DNA from: Dasyornis broadbenti
Lineage: Eukaryota > Chordata > Aves > Passeriformes > Dasyornithidae
DNA length: 64,000 bases
Direction: 5' to 3'
Assembly (NCBI GenBank): GCA_013397935.1
Contig: VZRN01000216.1
Coordinates: 1,824,585-1,888,584 of the forward strand
In this document: in pieces, positions 47,301 to 59,300 of the stretch
How positions within the stretch are numbered: the first letter of the stretch is position 1
How the letters are laid out: each line of letters opens with the position of its first letter
Translations under genes and position numbers: made by a program
Notes under the pieces: model-generated
Databases searched by the model: none
What the model was told of the DNA's origin: nothing
The model's input: the letters and a program-made list of their open reading frames with translations, nothing else

Positions 47301-50300
47301 CACGCAGCTCGCTGAAGACCAGAGCGTGTACAAGACTCGGCTTCTCCAGTCTAGCGTGCTCCAAAGTGTTTCTGCACACTCGCAATCCTCCTGCACTTTT
47401 AGAAGATAATGTAGCAGGATCAAGAATTGAGACTGTACATCATTTTTTGACAGCTACCTGGGAAACATTCCCTTTCTCAGACCATCAGAACACCCTGTGG
47501 CACAGACAGTCTCCAATTATTAAACGGGACAGATACAAACTAGCAAACGTGCTAGTCTAGAGAGCTGTTGAGACCAACATTGTAGATGTGCCCCCACCCC
47601 TGCACTGAGAATGATCTGCAGCTGATATCAAAGCTTCTGTTAAAGAAAACAAAACAAAACAAATTCAATGTTTTTAGTTTAATAGACTGAACAAAAAAAA
47701 GTAAAGTAAAAAAAAAAAATAATAAAAAAAAAAATATCAGTGCAGAGAGAGGACCTCACTCCAGGGAATTATCACAAAGAAGTCATTACGGGACTCAGAA
47801 CTTACCTGAAAGAAGCTTTTTTGAAACCAATGTTCCATTAGGAAGAGGGAAAGCCCTGGTGACTCAGCCAAAAGGCGCGCGCCCCTGTTTTATGTTATTT
47901 AGGTAGAAGCCTTCACTTTCCAGGATCTTGGAGGAAGTCGTCCAGAAGTTTGCCAGTTAAGTGACTTATTTTAAGCAGCAAACTCAGGGCCCCAAAACAA
48001 GCAGAGATGTTGTTCAGTAACAAGAAACAGACTCTGATGCCTTTCCCCCTTAGCTCAGGTGAAGTGGATGATGGGAAGTGGGGAGACTGTTTTCTGAAGT
48101 GTTATCCAATTGAGTCGTTTTGGGGGAGAGTGTTGGGTTTTTTTGGTTTTTTTGAGGGGGGCGAGGCTGTTTTAAATGTCTAGGCAAGATGCACAAAGAA
48201 GCTACCAGCACATAGCAAGCCTGTTTAAAAAATGCTGCTAGAGAAAGCAGCTCTCTTTCATACAAACTGGTTTCAGGCCTCAGTCCCTTCTCCCAACAGG
48301 CCCAAGTTCTAACTGCACAGGTCCAGACATGACCCTAGAGGGCAGAGACTGAAGTCCATATAATCACTTCCTGAGGAAGTGCTGGACATTTTTTGAGGGG
48401 GGAGGGGAAGGAGGGGTGAAGGTTGTGTGAACAAAGGCTGCCAAGTCTATTCATGGTCTGCCTGTATTAAAGTGACCACATGATGCACAGCACAGCCACC
48501 CTTTCAGCATACAAAGAGAGCTCAGGTAACTGAGGCTTTTAACATACTAGATTCTCTGAGTTAAATCTCCACTGATTCGCAGTATTTTGTCTAGAATTTA
48601 CTACAATGAGACATTGACTCGCAAGTAGATTATCGTCTACCAAACTCAGGGTGGGCAGAGTATTCAGTGTCTGTTATTAAACTCAGAGCACTTCAGCAGC
48701 CATCCTCCTCTTCTAGGGTGGGCAGATGCTCAGCACACAGTGTCTCACAACACAAATATGCTTTTTATAAAAGGGGGCACAACTGATGCATCCAGACAGA
48801 TCATTTTCATACCACCAGAACAGAGCTGTGCAATTTTGATTCAATTACACATCTGGGTAACAAGACGTTAAAGGCCATATATCATCTCAGTGGTCCTGCC
48901 TAGAAGGAACACAGAGGAGGGAAGGTTACATGTCAAGAGCAAAGATCTGGAGCAGTGCTTTCTCAGATGTGAATACATCTGCAGGGTAAACATGCATGTA
49001 CACTGGGGTTGGTATGTTCAAATCTGTGGTGTGTCATATGGGGAGAATATTCGCTATTTGCTGTCGAAATGCTCTCCCACAACTTCCTACTTGAACTTTA
49101 TCTGACACGCTCTGAACTGAGAGCAATCCATCCCTACCATCCAGCAACAAAAGCTGGATTTGGGGAAACAGTGAGTGTGGTGGAAGGGTTGGGTTGCATA
49201 ATTGGACGTCTCTTCTCCCTCTTGGCGATCGATTGGTCATGCCTAGGCCTTGCTGCAGACCAAAGCCTGTTCATTAGGAGCAGGAAGAGACTTTGAATAT
49301 GAAAGAAAAAAAAAAGATTAATGTTAAAAAACGTATTTCACATGTGGGGGAAAATCACGCTTTGAATTTTTTTTTTTTTTTTTAGAGAAACATTTTTCAG
49401 TCCAAAGAAGAAAAATATGCAGCAGTAGGCAAGAGTGGTCTATGTGTACAAACCTAGCCCACGAGATGCAACGTCGGTAGCAATGAGGATAGGAGCCTTT
49501 CCAGAACGAAATTCTGTAAAACAAAGCATGCTATGAAGTAAGATTTTTCAAAAAAATAAAGTTACCTGAACTTGATTTATACTAAACGTTCATTTTCCAG
49601 AAGCTAGGTAAGGTGGGTCAATTCCAGAAACCCCCACAAATCAGGATGTAACGCCTCGACAATTTTTCAAAATCCAGCTGAGTTAAACAATTTTCCCACT
49701 GTGTTTTATCAAAACAAACAAAAAAGGGCACGAGTACTGAAATTAAGAGCACAAAGGCAAGTCCTTTTAAATGTGTCTATCGGGTCTAGAGTTAAAAAAA
49801 AAAAAAACAAACCAGAGAAAAAACGTGTAGGCAAATTAGGTACAGCAGCCCAAGTTATTCCCCCGTCAGTGACGGACTCACCATTAAGCACCCAATCTCT
49901 TTCTGGCTGACTCTTGTCTCCATGGATACACATAGCTGGCCAACTGCCAAACAGAGATGTACATTAGTATAGATAGAAAGTACATACATTAAAGGAAACA
50001 GGGAGATTTATTGGCATTTTGTTTAAAAGGGAAAAAACTGTAAGATTTGAGAAATATTTTATTCTCTGGCCTCTATCCACCCAGCATGTGTACTGTAAAC
50101 CCAATAGCTACATAAACAACCATTTAAGCCAAATCCCATTAGCTATATTGCTACAGTCCCCAGCAGCATTATCAGGATTCTGATACACTAAAAAAGCTGC
50201 ACCACTTACAAACACCCTCTCTTGCACTAATGCTTTGATGCAGTAGAATCTTCCAGGAAACAATGACTGAATTCAGTGAAGCAAATAATGGATAAGTTGT

Positions 50301-53300
50301 TCCCAACAATAGCATCATGAACATTTAAACCTTACTGCTTTTGATTACAATTTTTGTTTCCCACTAGAAAAAGGTGGAGGAAGGGGAGAAGCTAATCACC
50401 CATCTCTGCGCATCCTTCGAGTGAGATCATCACATCGCCTCTTTGTCTCCACAAAGATGATAGTCTTGTTTTCCTTCTCTGCCATGATTTCTTCCATCAG
50501 TTGTATCAGTCTGAAACAGACATGAGAGCTAAGATGTACAGCCACACATACCAGAATACAGGATCGCTCCCTCCATGGACATTGAGCACACACACAACAC
50601 GTAAGTTAGTCAGTGCCACACAGAACTTCTGTTGGTTATACAAAGGTATGGCCCAACTATACACATGAGATCAGCTCATTACAGGACTGACTTACTTTGT
50701 AACACTCAAAGGTTAAATAGTACTATAAGTAACTTCACTATCTGGAATTCCTAGTAGGCTTACAAAGCATCGTAGACTTTTAAGTACAACCAAAGAGAGT
50801 GAAATGGTAGGAACATCAGCTTACTTATGGTCTTTCTCGCTTTCCATGCATACATCCACTATCTGCAGGATATTGTGGTTGGCACTTAGCTCCAGGTTTC
50901 CCACATTGATCTGAACGTAGTCCTGCAGGAAGTCCTCAGCAAGCTGGCGCACTTCTTTTGGCCAGGTGGCACTCCACATCAGAGTCTGGCGGTCAGGCTA
51001 AGGAAAAGGGAAAACAGATTTGTTTAAGGTGCTAGATTTCAAGCAGGAAAACAAAGGAGGCTGTCCTTCCACAAGGGTCACACACCCTTATCTGGTCGAC
51101 AATTTTACGAATTTGTGGTTCAAATCCCATGTCCAACATTCTGTCAGCCTCATCCAGCACCAGGTATGTACACCGACGAAGGTTGGTCTTTCCAGCCTCA
51201 AGGAAGTCAATCAAGCGACCTGGTGTAGCAATGCAGATCTCCACACCTTCAGAACAGAATAAGGAAAAAGAGTAAGGCTCTTCATTTGAATGTCAACTGG
51301 TATTTTTAGTCAGAATGAATCACCTTCCAGAGCAAAATTGTTTTTAAAAAAAAGCACCACCCTCATTCGTACCCAAGATTGAGTCACTTCAGTAGAAGCC
51401 CTAGTTCCGTTTAATATTTCTTCCATTCTGAAATTACTGTTACAGTGCTATTAGAATAATAAATGCAGTACAGAAACTAAAAGGTTACTGCCAGAAAAAC
51501 ACCAGTGAAGAGCTGTCCAAAAACCAGAAGTGAAGGCTTCTACTCAAGCCTGACCCACCTTCATCCAGAATTATGCAGTCTAGAGAGGTGTCATTTTCAA
51601 ACATGAAGTGCTCCCCTTGCTATATGGGCCAAATCACTTTCACTTTTTTTAATATATAAAGCCAAATCATGGACTTGAATAATGAGCAATTATGCAACAA
51701 TAGTGAGACAACCATCCTGCCAATGTTTGTGGGGATAAAAAGAGAGTTCAAATATTCCTAACAAATACAGGGTTTGGCAATTTACAGATTCTTAAAAAGG
51801 AGGATCTGCTTTCCACCAATTTCCAAATCTTACAGGTGAGTATTTCAGTGTCACTGAAATGTCCACAGAAAGTAGGTTTAAGGAAGAAGAGGTGTGAAAA
51901 AGGTTTTCTTCTTAAGCAGAACATCTATTTTACAGCACTCCAGAAAGGTGTGCAAAAACCCAGCAAGCTGATCCTCCCAAGGACTCTTCATGAAACCCTG
52001 GACTCTTCCACTGAAGATGCTATTTTTGAATTGGAATGCACTACTGTTTTCTTGAATAGATATCCCACAGATTTCCACCACACATACCTTTACCCCACTA
52101 CTGCAGTTTGTAATAAGGACCCTGCCAATGCAATGGTAATCAGAATTGTCTGATTTCTTGAACAGATCTGTGTATATGTCAGTCATGATAATAATTCTTG
52201 CATCTTTTCACATAATTCTACTACATTTTTAATCTAGTGAAGATGAAAGCCATCAGCACATTCCTGCATTTGAAATTACAGATTACTTAAGCACTACTGT
52301 GTTACAGTGGTTGCTTACAGGGTACGCAGTGATTAGTGCTTAAGAACAATTTCAAAAAAAAAAACCCAACAAAAAAACTGCAACCAAACAAAAAGCCACA
52401 CACCCCTCCTGCTGTCCAAAGAAGTTTCCATGCACTCAGAAACAGAGTTTGATTATTTGAACAAACACAAGCAGAAAACTTAACATCTGGCTTAAGAAAA
52501 ATCCTTCCTTTAACATGCTGCTATCGCATTTCCCTAAAATAACCTGTTCTCTTTCTGGAAAGCTTCCTTTTCCCCTTTCTAGACCCTGATGATCTTCACA
52601 AGCGGAATGTTGAAAGAGCAAACAGTAAGAAAATTTGATACCCAAGTCACTATACAACAAAGAGGAGAACTCTCTCATGAACTATCATTGCAACTGGAAA
52701 ACGAGACAGACACTCATTCACTCTCACGCCCTTCCAAACAGGTTTTGAGAAGTTTTATTTTTACAGAGATTTTACAATACCACTTCCTCCAGAAACTGCA
52801 AACACCCATTTTAAAATTACCTCTTTCTAAATCTCTGATCTGGGGACCTTTGGGTGCTCCTCCATAGATGCAGGTACTCTTCAGTCTTGAACACTTGCCA
52901 TAATCATCAGCCACCTGCTGCACTTGCTGGGCCAACTCTCTAGTAGGTGCCAGAACCAGACACTGCAAAAGGAAATGATTCAGGAGAGTCAAGCTGCATA
53001 CACATCCCTCACATAAAACCATAAGCAAACTTGGACCATCTGCTCTTTATTAGCTAAAACATTTAAGTATCTTTAGACTACATCAGCAATTGCACGGAAT
53101 TTCAACTGAGCTGGATGTTGACATTGTGATAGTAAAAAGTCCTACTCTGACAGGAATAGTAAAGCACCCATCTCATTAACAATGTCATGCCGTGCATACA
53201 AAAAGGAAGAGAATCAACAGGCACTTACAATTGGGCCATCCCCTCTCTCCAAATATGGCTGGTGGTTGATGTGAACAATTGCAGGCAACAAGTACTAAAA

Positions 53301-56300
53301 CAGAAGAAAACAATATTCTATAATATATATAAACTGTGATTCTGCAAAACCAGATACCTGCAGAACAGAAGGTTTTCAGAGCTGCTGACCAACTCTATCT
53401 GCTTTGGCACGAGCACAAAATGTAGCTCAGCACCTCTGAAAGAAAGGCTCACGTAAATTTGGAGCATAAGCTCAGCATAGCAGAACTGAGCAATCACGGT
53501 CCCAGACAATGTTTCTCTTAAAGGACAGAAATCCTTTTTAACACTGCAGTTAAAATCAATGTACACACTGAAATTCAACCATTTCTTATTTTCACCTGCA
53601 TAGTTTATGCAACAAATGCGCCAAAGAGAACATCCTGTGTTTTAAACCACAGTGTAAGCACAGACCAAAGAGAACTGACTAAGCATCCAAACAGGAAGAC
53701 ACGCACAAAATACACACCTGTGTATACAACAGGCTTGTAGTTGAGCTGAAACTCAAGTGTGCCGCACAAAGCAACACAGCAAGCTTTAAAAACGTAATCA
53801 TCTCACTGCTAAAAAACTACCCATAGGTAATTTCTGCCAGGTGACCAGGAAAAGTAGCTAAAGAAATAAAAGCAAGAATACGCACTGCTAGTGTCTTTCC
53901 AGAGCCGGTCTGTGCAATGCCCACCATGTCACGACCGCTGAGGGCGAGTGGAAAGCCTTGGCACTGAATCGGAGTGGGTTCTGTGAAGTTCTGGTCCATC
54001 AGGGCATCCATCACGTACTCTTCAGAATTAAAGAAAAGAAAATATTTCTTAAAGGATAACTGAGGCTTTAGGAATCCTTTAGAGAGCTGAATCAGTAACT
54101 GTTTAGGTATCTCCTGAGCAATCTTCATGATCTTAAAAGAATGGCAAAAATACTTACGTGGAAAGCTACACTGGTGGAAGGCAAACACCGGCTTGGGGCA
54201 GCCCTCCATTCCCCGAATTGTTATCTCCTTCTTCCTTCGCAGCTCTTCAACTTCATACTATTGATGTAGAAAGGAAAAAAAGAAGAAATAAATGCCAAAT
54301 ATCAGCAGGGACTTAAAGTGCATGTTTCTAAGTACTAACTCTCTTCACACCTCTGGTAACAGTTTTGTTAGAGAACTAAATTAAAACAGAGATCTAAAGA
54401 ACACTGCTTTCCTAAAGACTTTGCTTTAAGACTGAGTTATTGTACAGCTTCTCCAATATTCAGAGGTATGAGCTCTACGTAGCCTAGAAGGACTAATGTC
54501 CATCTCTTCTTAGAACCAGCCCTTTTTAAGGAAAAGTATGTTCACACAATATTTTTAGGAATTACACTTTTTCCAGAGGCCAGAAATTACCAACAGCTTC
54601 AAAAGGGATTAGAAACACGGGGCAAGAAATATGTTTTATGTGACAGTGTTAAGAATTAAATAAACCAAATAGGTCTTAATATACCATGAACAGAAGGCAA
54701 GGCAGTCCTGCTTCAATTAGCACATTCCAGAGGTAAATAAACAGAGTTCCTGCTGGACAACTTGCAACTCAAATGTTGCCTGGAATTGTTTCAGAGCGTG
54801 AAAGAAGCTCTGACAACATCATAATGATACCCTAGGACTTCATAATTTTTTTTTTAAGGAACTTCTTGTAATATTTCTGAAATGTGTAGTCACATAAGCA
54901 TAATTTTAGGATTACAAAAAGTGGTTTAGTGTTTTATTTTTGTCTGGATTATCTTTCAAGTCCAATGCCCCTTGCAACAAGCTTCCACAATTCATGACCT
55001 TATTCTAATGCTTATCAGAAATCAATAGAGACAGATCAATACCACATATGCTCTTTATCCAAAGCAATAGAGTCACTATTTTTGAGAGTCTCTTGAGATT
55101 GGATTAAAAGGTAAAAAAAAAAAGAAAATTACTTCTCGGGAAAACATGAAAATCCTTTTAGCTGGCTAAGCTAAAGACAGCTACAGCAGCTCATGCTAAC
55201 AGATTCAGTAGCTCAAATTGTGGTATCTTCAAGAAGTCAATACCCCCTTCAATTCCTTTATGCCACATGCATATTTCACATAAGGATTTGTAAGTCTATG
55301 CAATCAGATAATGATATTTAGTTTGTTGCCTCGTGTTAAGAACAAAATATCTTAATTTCTAATTACAAAAATACATTACAAGAGAGAATAGAAGACCAGA
55401 TTCAAGTTAGCTAGGAAGGGAAGATTACTGCATCTACAGAGTAAACACAAAGTACTGCACCTGGTTTTGAGCCCCCAGTGTAAGAAGGACTTTGTTTTAA
55501 CAGGGTATGTCCAATTATGAGGGAAAGTGGAGGCCATATGAAGAGAGACTGGGAGCGCTGGATTTGTTTAGCATGGGTAAGACTGGGCTAACAGTGACCT
55601 TGAATTGCTACTTTCAACTACCTGATGGATCCCCATGAGAAACATTACGCCCTGAGACAGCCACCCAGAGAGGATGTAAGTGCTCCTCATCCCGGGGGAT
55701 ACTGAAACTCAAAAGGACAAGGCACTAAGCAACCTGCTCTAGTTCTACTGTTAGTGCTGTTCTGAGCAGAGGGTTAGACTAGAGATGTCCCCAAGGCCTC
55801 TTTCAGCCTAAAGTACTCTTATAATAAAATACTACTTTGAAACATTTCTCATGTATTTATGTCATGTTAAATTCATTATCTTAGGTTCTTTCAGGGCTCC
55901 TCCAGTACTCTAACTCTCTATGCTTCATCTCCACTAACAAATTGCTAGACCAGACAAGCATTATGGTGATGCATTACAAATGACATAAAATGTCTCATAT
56001 AAAAACATCTAAGAAGAGAAGCATATCCTTTGCTAATGCTAAATAGTAAAGGCAACTAGAACCAGCATCCTGCAGAGTACACGCACCAAACAAGCTTAAT
56101 GAAGAGTCAAGCTCTATTACATGCTGTCCCAGATTTCCTAGGACAAGTTTTTCAACTTGTGACATTTTCTGTTGTAGACAACACGGAACTTACTGGAGTA
56201 AGCCTGGCCACTTCCGGATGTTCCACATAAAAATTCTTCTCAAACTTGGGCAGTTCATTTAAATCCCATTTTTTCTTACGCAAACGTTCCCCTGGATTAC

Positions 56301-59300
56301 CAAATTTCTTTGGAGGAAGAGGACCTCCACGACTCGCTCCAAACCTGTGAATGTGAATGTTAGTTATTCTAAAAAATACTACCGGTATTTAAAAACTATT
56401 TTAAAATTACTCTGGAATTTTCTTAAACATTTTCCATTGTCTTTTCCCCAAAAATGACACATGAGCACAACATTCTATCAAGTCATCCACCTCCAAACAC
56501 TATGATGGTATAAAACTTCTTGAAATAACATAAACCTGCTTTAGGCTGGCTCTGAACCAAAACCCATGTTGTTGTAAAATCACCCCTTTAAAGCTCCTGT
56601 CTCCAGGACATGGCTGTGTGTGCACCCATAGCACTTGTCTGGAAACCGACAGCCCTTACAAAGTGGTTACATAAAAGGGATGAAAAAAAATCTCCTTGCA
56701 AGTTCCTTCTCTCTCGAGGTTAGTTTTGCACTGAACAGCTATTTCACTGCCTCCCCCTCTATATTTTGTCTCATTTCTTATCAAGAAGTATGCCTCAAAT
56801 GAAAAACAACAGAGCAGAGAAGGGAAAGTAAACAAGTCCTGCCTAGCCTGCAAGGCCATCTGTAATGCTGTAATCAACGAAATCAAAAAAATAAACATTT
56901 TTATAACACAGCCTAACAAAAAAAAAAGAAAAAAATACCTGGGAAAAAACCATATCCTCTCTCAAATGCATTATGATGAAGATTGAAGAGAGTCTTCACT
57001 CTAATGTTCACAAAAAAATTTCTAGCTAGCAGAACAGTTCAAAAGTTATTGTTCTGTGACTAAGTTTTCTTTATCCAGTTCGTTTTATACACTTCAAAAG
57101 GTTAAGAACTAACTGAAATAACTGGCTAATGCAATAGCCAAAACACGAGCTTCTGGCAGTAAGCTGTAAGAGTAACTAAAAACCCAGTGGCATGAAATGA
57201 TTATTTACTGTAAATATCATGAATTATATTTTAAAATAACACCAAAAAAAAAAGGAAAAAGTTACAGAACTTTCACCAGTATTGTACAAACTCAGCAGAA
57301 AGTACTTTTCCAATTGTTATCAAGTCCATTTTTGTCCTAAAAAGCTTTCTGCAAAACATGAATTCATGAGACATGCCCATTTGAAACAACTTTTAGACAG
57401 CAAAACCAAAATGTCTGCACCTTATCCATGTAGTCCACTAATAAATAAAGAACTGGTAATGAAACCAACTGAAAGCAACAAAAATCCCTAAGGAACCTTC
57501 TTACAGGAGTAACTGGTGGATGAAGGAGGGGATGGAAGAGTTACTAAAAAATAAAGCAGAGCTGAAAAAAAGTTCTAATTATCTTAAGTACGAGACTATC
57601 TGCTCAAAGATTAAGTACATTTGTTCTTTAAATCACATCCCAACAGACACTACGAATTAAAGTGACTAAAAGACCAAAGAAACAGAACTCAAATCAACAT
57701 TCTAACAAGAAGTGGTTAAATTGTTGGGAAAGCCAAGTATGTAGATATAATTTAACTTAAAGCCTGCTAAGTTAGTTTCAAAATGTCTCCTGTGTTGCAA
57801 CTGTGCATTAGTCTTCTTCCCTTTCCTATAAATATCCCTTATTTTCTCATCAGTGTGTCTATCAGATCCCCCAGACAGCCTGCACAAGCATCAATTTTTG
57901 TCATACGAAAAAGACACTGAAACAGAACTTCAAAAATGCATTTAAGCATTATGTTTCCTTTCAGGACAAAGGAAAAAAAGGGACAGACTTTCATTTACAG
58001 GGACATTCACCTTTAGTGATGATGTTTGTTTCTGATCATGCTAAGGCCTTTTTTGAGGTCAAAATGTCAACAACTCCAGTGCCCAAGTAGTTCCTACAAA
58101 ATCCATTGCCTCACTTAAGTCCACCAGAGGTTCAAAGGGTTGATGAGTTCCCTTATGAAAGGAAACATTTGACAAGGCTGACTGCAAGACTAGACAGTGC
58201 AACAGCTGGGTACTATCAATATTTGTTCCACAGCTATCCAGAGAGAAAAAAAAAAGATGTATTTTACACAGAAGGCACACAGTATCAGTTCTCCACTCTT
58301 ATACACAATATGTCTGGATACAGACCTGAAAGAAGGAAGCCCTTCAGCAGCCCTTGAACACTGCTTCTGTGGGGGTTTACCTGCTAAACTGGCAGTAACT
58401 GACACTTCACATTCTGACTCCGAGTAAAATGAGATTCCAACTCCAATTAAACTGATTTAAATCTAAAAATATTTCCCTGGTTTGCCAACAGCTCTCTTTT
58501 CAAACATAAATTCAGGCTAGCTCAAAACATTCTTCCCTAATATTACTGGTGCCATCATTTCTGGGACATAACTGAGTAAATTTGATACATTTCAGAGCAG
58601 AACATTACAATTTTTCCATCCTAAGTAGTCACCTACAGCTCACTCCTGACAAGAGGAATGTGATTAGCCTACTAAAGAAGTGCTGATAAACTTTCAAATG
58701 GTGCTGAAGCAGCACACTGGGTGGCCCAGCATTTTACAGAGGTTATTTACAAAGTAAGACAGCTGTTAGTGGTTACAAATATCTTCACACCTTAAAAGGA
58801 TATACGTAATAAATTGAATCCTGATGCATTCAAGCTTCCAGGATATTATGTCAAAAAAACAAGATTTTTCATGCAAATGTCCAGAAACTTCACAAAGAAG
58901 CATGCAGGCACTTCTTTTACTCATGCAAAACCCCTGATCTAAAAGAGAAGCATCCACTATAATTAAAGACTTTACAGAAAATGAGATTACACTAATTTTA
59001 AGGCACACCGAGTGGTGTGTCAACGCTTTGGCTAGTGTTCTTTTAAGTAACTGTATATAAATCTGCGTACTCAAACTCACTCACTAAACTCCAAAAACAG
59101 CTGTGCTCTGATCTATCTCAGACTTGCCAAAGCGCTTACTCCAATGTCCTTGTGTTAAACTGAGCTGGAAATCTCTTAGCAGAAAAACACCAGAACCCTC
59201 CTCTCTGTGAAAAAAAAAATGAAAGTATCTTTTAATTTCAGAATATTAAATGTGGGTGTAAGATAAAGCAATGATATAACTATCTCCCTCCACAGGCGAC

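Larger units (their letters stand above)
49514..56193 (-). other. DDX17: DDX17 introns 2-10
   Basis: The introns between exons 2 and 11 are AT-rich with GT-AG ends. The longest, intron 2 (54258-56193), carries a CR1 3' fragment at 55440-55830. I see no extra exons. Confidence 0.8.

Noticed and set aside
46380..47560. Extra gene or exon in DDX17 intron 11
   Set aside because: GC-richer with frames on both strands, but no exon borders or homology I can defend.
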